Positions 42,610-51,510 of a stretch of 64,000 bases of DNA are shown piece by piece (position 1 is the first letter of the stretch; the number at the start of each line of letters is the position of its first letter). Position numbers and translations under genes: made by a program. The notes under the pieces are model-generated. The model did no database searches. It worked only from the letters and a program-made list of their open reading frames with translations, and was not told the origin of the DNA. This stretch comes from an uncultured Oscillospiraceae bacterium (lineage in GTDB: Bacteria; Bacillota; Clostridia; Oscillospirales; Oscillospiraceae): positions 1 to 64,000 of the forward strand of contig CAKTNS010000003.1 of the NCBI GenBank assembly GCA_934589225.1. The letters are read 5' to 3'.

Positions 42610-43767
42610 TCAGAGCGTGGCGGTTTCCTTTTCCGGTTGGTCAATGTGGATGCTGACGCCGTTGACCTCTACGTTTTCGTCGGCGCAGATCATGATGTAT
42701 TTGACTCCGCCGATGATCCGGGTCTCGATCAAATCGCTTCTGGTGGGGTCCACCTTGATGGAGACATCCGGGGTTTTGATTTCAAAACGCTTGTTGTCGA
42801 TAATGTTCTTGGGGTGCAGGTCCGCTTCAAAGCCGAAGGTTTCATCGTAATCCACGCTGAACTTGGCCAGATGCTCCTCCGAGACACCGCAGGAGGCCAG
42901 GGCTTCCTTTACATCGGCCTTGGCGATCATCAGAGGTTCCGGCACTTTGGCCTCTTTGTGCAGCTCAATGCGCTGGCACAGCTGGTCGTGGACCGTCTGC
43001 ACCACATCCAGGCTGCACTCCTCCCCCAGGGCCGTGGTGAGCAGGGCCTCAAAGCACTTTTTCTGCTCGTAGGCCGGCATAGGCACCGGGGTATTGAACA
43101 GGGCCTCGATCAGGGCATCCTGGCTGGTTTTGACGTCGTGGGTATAGTACAAAGCGTTATAAACATTGGTGGCCCGGTTGTCAAAGGCCGGGAACAGAAA
43201 ACCCAGAACGGGGGCGGACACCGGCTGATTCATGGCCCCATCGTGGAAAAGCTTTTCCTCGGGCACATAGTGCAAATTGGCCTTGGTCTGCTTTACCGGG
43301 CAGATGGCGCAGATGAGGTAGTTGTACACCTCCTCGGATTTATCGGAATCGGACAAATCATCCTTTCCCTTAAAGGGTACATCGTAGCTGTCACAGCCCA
43401 GCAAAATCAGATAATTCCCCTCCATGGTCACGGAATCAATGATTTTCTGGAAGAAGGAATGGAGCAAATCATCGTCTTTGAGTTTGGATTCCCGCAGGTC
43501 CATCAATAGCTTATGCTCCGGACTTCCCGCCACCTGGGCGGTTTTGAAGGTGATGTCAATGAGGTTCTTGCCGATGGCACCGGAGAGTACCCGCTTGAAC
43601 AGGGCAAAATACTTGTCCCCCTCGTTTTCCGGCATGATGCCGGTGCTCTGGCTGAACTCTGTAATAATTTCCTTGTTGTCATTGACAAAACAGCCGTAAA
43701 TCTTCGTAATATTGCTGCGGTCCCGCCGCAGATGCCGGCGGATTTCGCCGATTTCCTTATCGTTCAT
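42610..43767 (-). CDS. DUF4317 family protein
   Basis: A 385-residue soluble protein of the DUF4317 family, common in Clostridia and of unknown function. It starts NDKEIGEIRRHLRRDRSNITKIYGCFVN, the family hallmark, with a long helical middle and a C-terminal acidic beta region. There is no signal peptide or membrane helix. GAGGAC lies before the ATG. It is a single gene on the minus strand, convergent with the kinase gene. Confidence 0.88.
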   Translation of the reverse strand: MNDKEIGEIRRHLRRDRSNITKIYGCFVNDNKEIITEFSQSTGIMPENEGDKYFALFKRVLSGAIGKNLIDITFKTAQVAGSPEHKLLMDLRESKLKDDDLLHSFFQKIIDSVTMEGNYLILLGCDSYDVPFKGKDDLSDSDKSEEVYNYLICAICPVKQTKANLHYVPEEKLFHDGAMNQPVSAPVLGFLFPAFDNRATNVYNALYYTHDVKTSQDALIEALFNTPVPMPAYEQKKCFEALLTTALGEECSLDVVQTVHDQLCQRIELHKEAKVPEPLMIAKADVKEALASCGVSEEHLAKFSVDYDETFGFEADLHPKNIIDNKRFEIKTPDVSIKVDPTRSDLIETRIIGGVKYIMICADENVEVNGVSIHIDQPEKETATL

Positions 43768-43802
43768 GTAAAAGTCCTCGCTTTCCTTGGAAATGCCAGG
43801 AC

Positions 43803-43808
43803 ATTATA
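43803..43808 (-). promoter_or_regulatory. Extended -10 of the DUF4317 gene
   Basis: On the minus strand TGCTATAAT, an extended -10 (TATAAT at 43808-43803), with a poor -35 TGGATT 17 bp upstream. It ends 35 bp before the start codon. Confidence 0.55.
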
Positions 43809-43840
43809 GCACATGCGTTAGACAAAATCCAGGAAAATTT

Positions 43841-43866
43841 GGGAGAGGCCAGGTGTGGCCCCTCCC
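43841..43866 (-). terminator. Inverted repeat after anti-sigma gene
   Basis: GGGAG-GGCCA and TGGCC-CTCCC arms around GGTG, 12 bp beyond the anti-sigma stop codon on the minus strand. The tail AAATTTTCC is only weakly T-rich. Confidence 0.5.
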
Positions 43867-43878
43867 ATTCAGGATTCC

Positions 43879-45432
43879 TTATTTGTCCTCTGGCATCTCA
43901 TCCAAGGGCGCGCGCTCCAAGGGGATCTCACGGTAGGATTCCAAGAGCGTCTCCGCTTCCTCCCGTGTGATGGTCTTATCGATATGGATGCCGCCAAGGC
44001 TCAGGCCCCAGGTGTCGTTGGCAATGTCATAGACCAACCGGTTCTGCTCTACCAGGGTTCCCTGCTCCACGGTATAGAAGCAGTATAGCTTATAAGCCTG
44101 GCCCACTTCCTCGTAGGTCTTCAAAACATTGTTTTCGCAGAGGGTAACTGCCCCCTGGATGCCGAAGGCTTTCTCTCCCTGGGTATGCACCGGGGCGGTT
44201 TTTCCGTCTTTCATGGTGTAAAGGGAGGGATTGTCAAATTGGTCCCAGAAGAAGCACTCCTCTACCCCGTCGCCATCCAAATCCAACAGGGCGTACTCCT
44301 TTACCGCCCCCAGAACCTTCCACAGCTTCCGGTAGCTGTCCTGGGCAAAGGGATCGTCCGCATCCAAAAGGGCATCATACGCGGCATCCTCTTTTTGAAG
44401 CAGAGGCAGCACCGCATCCATATCCGGCCGTTTGGTCTGGAGCGAGAAATCAATATGCTCTGCCAGCCATTCAATATCCTTGTCGGACATTTCTTCCCTG
44501 GGTCCGTCTCCGTTATTTAGATAGTAGGCAGGGGGGAAGATCGCATACAGAAAGGCATCCTCCCGGTCACAGATGAGATAGAGCTTGTCATTGGAAACCA
44601 CGATCAAGATCGTTTTTCCGTCGCTTCTTTTGTAGGTCCATTCCCTTGTGGAGGCCCCGTTGATCAGGCTGACAATTTGGTCCCCCATAAAGCCTTTTTT
44701 ATTACAATTTAAAACCAAATTGGTGGGGTGCTGCCAGGAAAAAGCCGGGTCTGTTACATGAAAGCCTGTATAGATGTAATAGCTGCCGGATTCAAAAAAG
44801 GTACAACCCCGAAGCTCAAAGGTATCATCCGTACCGGAGATCACCGGCTCCTGAATGCCAAGGGCATCCCAGCCCAGCTTCCAATCGTAGTGGTAAGCCT
44901 GGCCCTTTCTGCCCATGAGCTTTAAGCCGTACTTCCGGGAAATCTCTTGGAGCTTCTCCACCATTTCCTGGGAATAGACATTGTAAGCCCCATATTCCTC
45001 CGGAGCCTGGAATTTACCGCCAGAGGCAATATAAATAGAATGGTCCGGGTCATAGCTCTTGCAAAAATCGTACCATTCCTTGGCAGCCATCTGCTCCGGC
45101 GTTCCCTGAATACCCTGCAGAGACAGAACGGTTTTCGTTACCTCCTGTGCCTCGTGGCGCTGGCCGTCAGCGTCGATCCAGGCGGGGTCTGTGGTTTCGT
45201 ATTCATCCAGCTTTAATTGCTTTGTTGTCAGAGCCACAACGGCGCAGCCCATAAAAATCGCCATGGCGGCAACGATGGCCGCAAGCAGCAGTGTCTTTTT
45301 ATACTTCATGGTCCTTTTCCTTTCCGTAGGCCGATGACCGGATACGGACAGGATTTGTTCAAGCATGGCATCCTTTTCCTCTTGGGTCAGGGTAATGGAA
45401 TCGTATGCCTGATGAATGCTCTGTTTTTTCAT
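43879..45432 (-). CDS. Membrane-anchored anti-sigma factor with large outer domain
   Basis: A 517-residue protein. The cytoplasmic N-terminus (about 1-45) includes LTQEEKDAMLEQIL, a helix typical of DUF4179-type anti-sigma factors. One membrane helix follows (about 47-66, TLLLAAIVAAMAIFMGCAVVA), then a 450-residue extracytoplasmic region. The C-terminal part has the calcium-loop-like LLDLDGDGVEECFFW. The Cys in the helix resembles a lipobox but sits too far from the N-terminus. The start overlaps the sigma stop (ATGA). The outer domain is unlike any I can name and presumably senses an envelope signal. Confidence 0.75.
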   Translation of the reverse strand: MKKQSIHQAYDSITLTQEEKDAMLEQILSVSGHRPTERKRTMKYKKTLLLAAIVAAMAIFMGCAVVALTTKQLKLDEYETTDPAWIDADGQRHEAQEVTKTVLSLQGIQGTPEQMAAKEWYDFCKSYDPDHSIYIASGGKFQAPEEYGAYNVYSQEMVEKLQEISRKYGLKLMGRKGQAYHYDWKLGWDALGIQEPVISGTDDTFELRGCTFFESGSYYIYTGFHVTDPAFSWQHPTNLVLNCNKKGFMGDQIVSLINGASTREWTYKRSDGKTILIVVSNDKLYLICDREDAFLYAIFPPAYYLNNGDGPREEMSDKDIEWLAEHIDFSLQTKRPDMDAVLPLLQKEDAAYDALLDADDPFAQDSYRKLWKVLGAVKEYALLDLDGDGVEECFFWDQFDNPSLYTMKDGKTAPVHTQGEKAFGIQGAVTLCENNVLKTYEEVGQAYKLYCFYTVEQGTLVEQNRLVYDIANDTWGLSLGGIHIDKTITREEAETLLESYREIPLERAPLDEMPEDK

Positions 45433-45917
45433 TCCAAATCACCGCCTAACATGAGTTTCAGTTGTTTTCTGGCACGGGCAAGCCGGGTTCTAACCGTAGG
45501 CTGGGGGCAATGGAGGGCTTTTGCGATTTCCCCGGTGGTATAGCCCTCGTAGTAATAGAGGTATACCACCGTTTTGTAATCCATGGGCAGTTTCAGAATG
45601 GCCTCCAGCACCGGGTTTTCTCCCAGGGGGGATTCTGCCGCCAGTTCTGTGTGCTGCTCCAAGTCCTCCTCATGCCTGTAAGACCTCTTGAGCTGGTCTT
45701 TGCAGAGATTGGAAGCCGTAACGATGAGCCAGGCTTTTTCGTGCCGTTGGTTTTCAAAGGCTTTCCCAGAGGCGATCAGCCGCAGAAAGGTCTCCTGGGT
45801 CATATCCTCCGCCTCGGGCTTGTTCCTCATAAAGGAATAACAGACACGGTAGACCGTATCCACATTTCTTCCGTAGATTTCCGTGATTTCTCTGTCCGTA
45901 CGCAACAAAGAAGTCAT
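45429..45917 (-). CDS. ECF RNA polymerase sigma factor
   Basis: A 162-residue ECF sigma factor. Region 2 is at about 14-80 (VYRVCYSFMRNKPEAEDMTQETFLRLI) and region 4 at about 105-155 (LPMDYKTVVYLYYYEGYTTGEIAKALHCPQPTVRTRLARARKQL). The ATG at 45917 is chosen because AAGGAGG lies 8 bases upstream; an in-frame GTG three codons earlier overlaps that site. Coupled to the anti-sigma gene by a 4-base overlap, with an ECF-type promoter upstream. Confidence 0.92.
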   Translation of the reverse strand: MTSLLRTDREITEIYGRNVDTVYRVCYSFMRNKPEAEDMTQETFLRLIASGKAFENQRHEKAWLIVTASNLCKDQLKRSYRHEEDLEQHTELAAESPLGENPVLEAILKLPMDYKTVVYLYYYEGYTTGEIAKALHCPQPTVRTRLARARKQLKLMLGGDLE

Positions 45918-45942
45918 GGTCCCCACCTCCTTTCACTATGGA

Positions 45943-45969
45943 TACGACTGTGCAACGGGATTTGTTTCA
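45943..45969 (-). promoter_or_regulatory. ECF-type promoter of second sigma/anti-sigma operon
   Basis: On the minus strand TGAAAC (45969-45964), 17 bp, CGTATC beginning at 45946, and then the sigma gene 26 bp on. TGAAAC with CGTA is the classical Gram-positive ECF pattern (SigW-like), so autoregulation is likely. Confidence 0.6.
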
Positions 45970-45976
45970 CAAAAAG

Positions 45977-46024
45977 TAAAAAAGGACCTGCCGCCTTTGG
46001 ATTTACCGGAAAGGGGCAGGTTCT
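45977..46024 (-). terminator. Terminator after pgsA
   Basis: On the minus strand ACCTGCCCCTTT (46021-46010) pairs with AAAGGCGGCAGGT (one bulge), followed by CCTTTTTTAC. It ends the murB-to-pgsA run just before the ECF promoter. Confidence 0.75.
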
Positions 46025-46047
46025 GATGTTTTGCGCCTTGGGAAGCA

Positions 46048-46578
46048 TCAGTCCCACAGGCAGCTCCAATTCTTGATAAAATACTCTACGCCGGAGTAAA
46101 CCGTGGTCAGCACAATGACGGCGGAGACGATGAGACCCACAACCGTGTTTTCAGGCAGCATCATCCAAAGGATCAGGCCCACCATGGTGCTGGCGGTTTT
46201 CACCTTTCCGCTCCAGGCGGCGGCAATGACACGGCCCTTGGGGGCTGCCACCAGGCGCAGGCCCGTAACGGCAAACTCCCGGGTGAGAACGATCATCAAC
46301 GCCCAGGCGGGGAACCGGCCCCACTGGCAGAACACGGTCATAACCGCAATGGTCAAAAGCTTATCCGCCAAGGGGTCTAAGAATTTGCCAAAGTCCGTGA
46401 CCTGGTTGCACCGGCGGGCGATCTGGCCGTCTATATAGTCGCTGAGGCTGCCCACCACAAAAATGCCCAGGGAGACCCACATCCAGGTCCCGCTCTGGCC
46501 GCCGCTTAAGTACAGCGTAACCATCATCACCGGAATGAGAAATACCCGAACCAGGGTGATTTTACTTGCAGTTGTCAT
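46048..46578 (-). CDS. pgsA: CDP-diacylglycerol--glycerol-3-phosphate 3-phosphatidyltransferase
   Basis: A 176-residue membrane enzyme making phosphatidylglycerol phosphate, the precursor of phosphatidylglycerol and cardiolipin. The CDP-alcohol phosphotransferase signature is complete: DYIDGQIARRCNQVTDFGKFLDPLADK (about 48-74), matching DX2DGX2ARX8GX3DX3D. Four hydrophobic helices are visible. GGAGGAATAAAA precedes the ATG, which lies 2 bp beyond the rimO stop. Last gene of the recA-recX-rimO-pgsA group. Confidence 0.95.
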   Translation of the reverse strand: MTTASKITLVRVFLIPVMMVTLYLSGGQSGTWMWVSLGIFVVGSLSDYIDGQIARRCNQVTDFGKFLDPLADKLLTIAVMTVFCQWGRFPAWALMIVLTREFAVTGLRLVAAPKGRVIAAAWSGKVKTASTMVGLILWMMLPENTVVGLIVSAVIVLTTVYSGVEYFIKNWSCLWD

Positions 46579-46580
46579 TT

Positions 46581-47909
46581 TTATTCCTCCACTACATAGC
46601 CAGCCAAATCCCCATCAACGCAGTCGTCAATGGTCACATTTACGAACATGCCCTCCCGCAGGGGTTCTTCGGAGGCGATCCAGACTCGCCCGTCAATATC
46701 CGGGGAGTCGGCATAGGTCCGGCCGTAGAACTGCTCCTGCTCTTCATCGTAGCCGTCTACCAGAACCTCCAGGGTCTTACCGATCATGGAGGCGTTGTAT
46801 TCGTCCATGATTTGAGACTGGATCATTTCCAGGGTCTCCGCCCGCTCCCGGGCCACGTCCTCGTCCACATGCTCCATTTTGGCGGCGGGAGTTCCCTCCT
46901 CCGGGGAGAACACGAAGGCGCCCACCCGTTCCAGCTTCTGCTCCCGCAGGAACTGGCACAGCTCCTGGAATTCTTCTTCCCCCTCACCGGGCAGGCCTGC
47001 AATGAGGCTGGTGCGGATCACCAGGCCGGGGATCCGGCGGCGAAGCTCCGCAAACAGGTCAACGATCAGCTTTTTGTCCCCCCGGCGGTGCATGGTACCC
47101 AGGATCTTGTCATTGCAGTGCTGGATGGGAATATCCAGATACTTGACGATTTTGGGCTCCGTGGCCAAAACATCGATCAGTTCATCATCAATTTCATCGG
47201 GGTAAACATAGTGGACCCGAATCCAGTGGAGGCCGTCGATTTTGCACAGCTCCCGCAGCAGCTCCGGCAGCAGCCGCTTGTGCTCCGGGAAGTCCGTGCC
47301 GTAGCGGCTGGTATCCTGGGCTACCACGATCAGCTCCTTGGTGCCGCTCGCAGCCAGGACCCGGGCTTCGTAGAGCACATCGTCCAATTGACGGCTGCGG
47401 TACTTGCCCCGCAGATAGGGAATAATGCAGAAGGCGCAGCGGTTGTTGCAGCCCTCAGCGATTTTGATAAAGGAATAGTGCTCCGGGGTGGTGACGATCC
47501 GGCCCACTTCCTCCTCCGGGGCATCGATGGAGCCAAAGTCCACAACCGAGTGGCCGGAGAGCAGCTGCTCAATGGCAGGGACGATCTTGGTGTAGCTGCC
47601 GGTGCCCAGAATGCCGTCCACCTCCGGCATCTCCTGCAAAATATCCCCCTGATAGCGCTGGGACAGGCAGCCGGTGACCAGAATTTTTCCAACCTGGCCC
47701 TCTGCTTTCAGGGCAGCGGTCTGCAAAATGTAATCAATGGCTTCGCTTTTCGCGGAGTCAATGAATCCGCAGGTGTTGATGACCACCACGTCGCTGCCGA
47801 CGATGTCCGCCTTTACCGTATGTCCGGCTTCCTGGACACGGAACATCATCCGCTCACAGTCCACCTGATTCTTGGCACAGCCAAGGGAAATAAAACCAAT
47901 ATTTGCCAT
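46581..47909 (-). CDS. rimO: Ribosomal protein S12 methylthiotransferase RimO
   Basis: A 442-residue radical SAM enzyme that methylthiolates the conserved Asp of ribosomal protein S12. The N-terminal UPF0004 domain has FISLGCAKNQVDCERM with the first cluster Cys. The radical SAM motif is GCNNRCAFC near residue 155, followed by RGKYRSR. A C-terminal TRAM domain follows (from about 375). GCAKN...DSE-type opening and size separate it from MiaB. GGAGGATGG precedes the ATG, which overlaps the recX stop by 1 base. Confidence 0.95.
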   Translation of the reverse strand: MANIGFISLGCAKNQVDCERMMFRVQEAGHTVKADIVGSDVVVINTCGFIDSAKSEAIDYILQTAALKAEGQVGKILVTGCLSQRYQGDILQEMPEVDGILGTGSYTKIVPAIEQLLSGHSVVDFGSIDAPEEEVGRIVTTPEHYSFIKIAEGCNNRCAFCIIPYLRGKYRSRQLDDVLYEARVLAASGTKELIVVAQDTSRYGTDFPEHKRLLPELLRELCKIDGLHWIRVHYVYPDEIDDELIDVLATEPKIVKYLDIPIQHCNDKILGTMHRRGDKKLIVDLFAELRRRIPGLVIRTSLIAGLPGEGEEEFQELCQFLREQKLERVGAFVFSPEEGTPAAKMEHVDEDVARERAETLEMIQSQIMDEYNASMIGKTLEVLVDGYDEEQEQFYGRTYADSPDIDGRVWIASEEPLREGMFVNVTIDDCVDGDLAGYVVEE

Positions 47910-48538
47910 TATCCATCCTCCGGGAAATCATCTGTATCTAGGGAAAGTTCGTTCAGGGCCTGCCGTATGGCACCGTAGCTGTGGCCCCGGCGCAGCAGGG
48001 CATCAATGGCCCGCTTCTGCTGCTTGGCATCCGGATTCTGCCCCAGTCTGGCCCGGAGAAAATCCTGGATTTTCTCCGACTGATCCGGGTAATCCTCCAG
48101 GGCCTCTTCCCAAAGCTCCCGGGGGATCCGTTTTTCATAAAGGACCTGTTTGGCCCGGTTCCTGCCGTAGCCCTTGGCAATGCAGGAGCGCACCACCGTC
48201 TCGGCGGTAGAGCGGTCGTCCAGCAGGTGCATTTCGGAGAGCCAGCCCACCGCCTGCTTGGCGCAGCCCGGGTCCTCCCCTTTCTGGATCAATCTGCTTT
48301 CCAAGTCCCTTTTGGAGACATTGGTGGCAGAAACGATCCGCACCGCCCGCATTTTGGCGGACATTTCCGATGCCGCCTTTAAAAGGCTGTCATATCGCTC
48401 CTGGGTCAGCTCCAGACCCGTGTACAGGCAGAAGTCCTCAATGGTCTGCCGGTAGAGCCGCAGGGTGGAGCCGTCGTCAAAGCGCAGGGTATACCGGCCT
48501 GAACGGTCCGGTGACGTTTTTAGAAACTCAATCCTCAT
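47909..48538 (-). CDS. recX: Regulatory protein RecX
   Basis: A 209-residue all-helical RecX protein that binds RecA filaments and limits their activity. Three tandem three-helix repeats can be followed, with VSKRDLESRLIQKG near residue 75, YGRNRAKQVLYEKRIP near 125 and GHSYGAIRQALNE near 190. The start at 48538 overlaps the recA 3' end by 11 bases; an ATG four codons earlier is possible, and neither has a good ribosome site, suggesting translational coupling to recA. Conserved recA-recX order. Confidence 0.92.
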   Translation of the reverse strand: MRIEFLKTSPDRSGRYTLRFDDGSTLRLYRQTIEDFCLYTGLELTQERYDSLLKAASEMSAKMRAVRIVSATNVSKRDLESRLIQKGEDPGCAKQAVGWLSEMHLLDDRSTAETVVRSCIAKGYGRNRAKQVLYEKRIPRELWEEALEDYPDQSEKIQDFLRARLGQNPDAKQQKRAIDALLRRGHSYGAIRQALNELSLDTDDFPEDG

Positions 48539-49634
48539 CGCTGAAATCATCGGCGCTTACGGCAATGGGCTTCTCCGCCGCCTTGGCGGGAGCCTTGGGC
48601 GCGCCGCCGGTGAGCTTCCAGAAATTCTCCCGAACCTCCGCTTCCACCTGCTCGGCAAGCTCCGGCCGCTCCTGCAGGAAGGCCTTCACGCTGTCCTTGC
48701 CCTGGCCGATGCGCTCGTCGCCCATGCTGAACCAGCTGCCGCTCTTCTGGATGATCTCCATCTGAACCGCCAGATCGATGAGCTCGCTCCACTTGGAAAT
48801 GCCCTGACCGTACATAATGTCAAACACGGCTTCCTTAAAGGGCGGGGCCACCTTGTTTTTGACCACCTTGACCCGGGTCTTGTTGCCGATGACGTTGCCC
48901 CCCTCTTTAATGGCCTCAATGCGGCGCACATCCAGACGGACGGAGGCATAGAACTTGAGGGCATTGCCGCCGGTGGTGGTTTCGGGGTTTCCGTACATGA
49001 CACCGATTTTCATACGCAGCTGGTTGATGAAGATGACCACGCAGTTGGTCTTGTTGATGGTGCCCGCCAGCTTCCGCAGAGCCTGGGACATGAGCCGGGC
49101 CTGGAGGCCCACAAAGGTATCGCCCATTTCGCCCTCGATTTCCTGCTTGGGTACCAGCGCGGCCACGGAGTCCACGACCACCGCATCCACCGCACCGGAA
49201 CGGACCAGGGCATCGGTGATTTCCAGGGCCTGCTCGCCGGTATCCGGCTGGGACACCAGCAGATTGTCAATATCCACACCCAGGGCAGCGGCGTAAACCG
49301 GGTCCAGGGCGTGTTCCGCATCCACGAAGGCCACTTCCCCGCCCCGCTTCTGGGCTTCTGCCAGAATGTGCAGGGCCAGCGTGGTCTTACCGGAGGACTC
49401 GGGGCCGTAAATCTCAATGATTCTGCCCTTGGGCACGCCGCCGATACCCAGTGCCGCATCCAGCGCCAGAGAGCCGGTGGGGATGGCCTCCACGTTCATT
49501 TCCGGGCGGTCACCCAGACGCATGACGGTACCCTTGCCGAAGGTCTTGTCCAGCTGGGACAGGGCGGTCTGCAAAGCCTTTTTCTTATCGGATGCGGGAG
49601 CCGGTGCCTCATAGGGAGTCTTTTTTGTTGCCAT
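48528..49634 (-). CDS. recA: Recombinase RecA
   Basis: A 368-residue strand-exchange recombinase. Walker A is GPESSGKTTLALH near residue 73, Walker B region AVVVDSVAAL near 145, and the L2 loop GNALKFYASVRLDVRR near 215. The C-terminus is acidic (SADDFSDED). It directs homologous repair and, in many Firmicutes, LexA self-cleavage. GGAAGG precedes the ATG. No separate promoter is evident in the 2-bp gap from prmC. Any SOS control would have to come from an upstream promoter, and I could not identify an operator. Confidence 0.98.
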   Translation of the reverse strand: MATKKTPYEAPAPASDKKKALQTALSQLDKTFGKGTVMRLGDRPEMNVEAIPTGSLALDAALGIGGVPKGRIIEIYGPESSGKTTLALHILAEAQKRGGEVAFVDAEHALDPVYAAALGVDIDNLLVSQPDTGEQALEITDALVRSGAVDAVVVDSVAALVPKQEIEGEMGDTFVGLQARLMSQALRKLAGTINKTNCVVIFINQLRMKIGVMYGNPETTTGGNALKFYASVRLDVRRIEAIKEGGNVIGNKTRVKVVKNKVAPPFKEAVFDIMYGQGISKWSELIDLAVQMEIIQKSGSWFSMGDERIGQGKDSVKAFLQERPELAEQVEAEVRENFWKLTGGAPKAPAKAAEKPIAVSADDFSDED

Positions 49635-49636
49635 AT

Positions 49637-50509
49637 TTATCGTTCCTTCCTGCCGTACTGAGCCAGCACGGCGCGTTCTCTGTCATTATAGTCCCGGGTT
49701 CGCTCCAGGACCGTAAAGCCCTTCTCTTCCAGAATGGCGCACACCGCATCCCCCTGGCCCATGCCGAACTCATAGCATAGGAAGCCCCCGGGTTTCAGAA
49801 CGGAGCGGTAGCGTTCCGTAATGGAGCGGTAAAAATCCAGGCCGTCAGGGCCGCCGTAAAGAGCCATGTGGGGCTCATAATCCTTGACACTTTTGGGAAG
49901 CTCCTCCATTTCCCCGGCGGTGACATAAGGGGGATTGGACACGATCATGTCAAACTTCCCCAAAAAGGCCGGGGGCTCTTCCATGGCATCGACCTGGACA
50001 CAGCTGACTCTGCCGCCCATGTGGTTGCGCTGAATATTCTTCCGGGCAACGGAAAGGGCATCCTGAGAAAGGTCTCCCAGGGTCACCCGGGCATCCTTTA
50101 GCCGGCTGGCGATGGCCAGACCAATGCAGCCGGAGCCGCAGCACAGATCCAGAATCCGGGGGTCCTGGTCTAAAAACAGGGCCTTGTGAATGGCAAGCTC
50201 TGCCAGGGCGCAGGTATCGTCCCGGGGAATCAGCACCTGGGGGCCCACATACAGGGGCAGGCCGTAAAAGTTCCACTCCCCCAGCACATAGGGCAGGGGC
50301 TCTCCCTGCCGAAGCCTGGTCAGGGCCTCATCTACCCGCAGGCAGATTTCTTCACTGACCGGGCTGTTTTTTTCCGCCAGAAAGGACTCCTGGGTCATGC
50401 CGGACAGGGTGCTTACCAGATCTCTTGCCATGGGCCCGGCGGACTCCGGGGGCTCCGTGGTCAGAAGACAGGCCCGGGTCTGCAAATACAGTTCTCCGTA
50501 AGTCACCAC
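49637..50509 (-). CDS. prmC: Release factor glutamine methyltransferase PrmC
   Basis: A 290-residue SAM-dependent enzyme methylating the GGQ glutamine of peptide chain release factors. The N-terminal helical domain is followed by SAM loop ILDLCCGSGCIGLAIAS near residue 120 and the catalytic NPPY motif in IVSNPPYVTAGE near 190. The start is GTG with GAGGGGGAAG upstream and overlaps the yqhQ 3' end by 7 bases. The yqhQ-prmC pairing is common in Firmicutes; prfA, often next, is not here. Confidence 0.95.
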   Translation of the reverse strand: MVTYGELYLQTRACLLTTEPPESAGPMARDLVSTLSGMTQESFLAEKNSPVSEEICLRVDEALTRLRQGEPLPYVLGEWNFYGLPLYVGPQVLIPRDDTCALAELAIHKALFLDQDPRILDLCCGSGCIGLAIASRLKDARVTLGDLSQDALSVARKNIQRNHMGGRVSCVQVDAMEEPPAFLGKFDMIVSNPPYVTAGEMEELPKSVKDYEPHMALYGGPDGLDFYRSITERYRSVLKPGGFLCYEFGMGQGDAVCAILEEKGFTVLERTRDYNDRERAVLAQYGRKER

Positions 50510-51498
50510 CGGTCTTCCCCCTCTTTTTCCGGCAGCACGGCCTGCACCGCGGCAATACCCACCTCGATCATGGAGTCATCCGGCTCGTTGGTGGTAAAGT
50601 GCTGCAAATACATGCCGGGGGCGGTCAGAACTCTTGTAAAGCCATTGTCATGGCGGCCTGCCCAGCGGTTGAGCTCATAGGTAATGCTGACGACCAGAGG
50701 CAGCAGAAGCAGCTTAAAGAGGATCATCAGGAGCCGATACAGGAAGCTCCCCCGCATGGCGGCCAGCCCCGGGGCCAGGGACAGCAGCAGCGAAGATGCA
50801 ATGGAGAAAATCAAAATGGAGATCACCATGACCACCAGCAGGAAGCTGGTGCCGCAGCGGGGATGGAATCTGGTCTGTGCCCGGACGTTTTCCACCGTTA
50901 ACGGCAGGCCGCATTCGTAGCAGCGAATGGTCTTATGCTCTGCCCCATGGTAGGAGAACACCCGCTTCATTTCCTTCATTCTGGAAATCAAGACCATATA
51001 GCACAGGAAAATGACCATGCGGATCAGGCCCTCCAGCAGGTTCAGGCCCAGATTGCTTTGGATCCACTTGTCAAAGAAGGACGCAATGGTCATGGGCAGC
51101 AGGAAAAACAGCAGAATGGACAGCCCCAGGCCCATGGCAACTGCCAGGCCCACCAGGGCTTTCTGGAATTTTTCGCCCCCCAGCTTTTTTTCAAGCCAAA
51201 GGTCAAACTTGCTGGGCTCCTCCTGGGCTTCCTCCGGGGCCAGGTCTGCCGAGCGCATCAGGGCTTTTACCCCCACCACCTGGGCATCAAAGAAATTGAA
51301 CACCCCCCGGATAAAGGGCAGATTTTTAGCAGAACCCTTTTGGTGGAGCTTACGGGGCGTGACCTCCAGGGTCAGGCCCTCCGCCCCCCGGATGACCACC
51401 GCGTCCTTTTCCGGGCCCCGCATCAGAATACCCTCGATCAGCGCCTGACCGCCGATGGAGGTTTTGAATTGTTCTTTTGTTTCTTGGGATCGATTCAT
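50503..51498 (-). CDS. yqhQ: DUF1385 membrane protein (YqhQ)
   Basis: A 331-residue membrane protein of the DUF1385/YqhQ family. It starts with the conserved GGQALIEGILMRGP, has RGVFNFFDAQVVGVKALMRSA near residue 65, and membrane helices at about 118-145, 160-180, 220-250 and 255-280. The family signature YHGAEHKTIRCYE...RFHPRCGTSFLL, rich in His and Cys, suggests a metal site. Function unknown. AAAGGAACC precedes the ATG. Downstream of the histidine kinase gene. Confidence 0.93.
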   Translation of the reverse strand: MNRSQETKEQFKTSIGGQALIEGILMRGPEKDAVVIRGAEGLTLEVTPRKLHQKGSAKNLPFIRGVFNFFDAQVVGVKALMRSADLAPEEAQEEPSKFDLWLEKKLGGEKFQKALVGLAVAMGLGLSILLFFLLPMTIASFFDKWIQSNLGLNLLEGLIRMVIFLCYMVLISRMKEMKRVFSYHGAEHKTIRCYECGLPLTVENVRAQTRFHPRCGTSFLLVVMVISILIFSIASSLLLSLAPGLAAMRGSFLYRLLMILFKLLLLPLVVSITYELNRWAGRHDNGFTRVLTAPGMYLQHFTTNEPDDSMIEVGIAAVQAVLPEKEGEDRW

Positions 51499-51510
51499 GT
51501 GGTTCCTTTC

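Noticed and set aside
45230..45300. Lipobox in the second anti-sigma factor (AIFMGC)
   Set aside because: The Cys lies about 60 residues from the N-terminus inside a membrane helix after a long cytoplasmic segment, which does not fit a signal peptidase II site.
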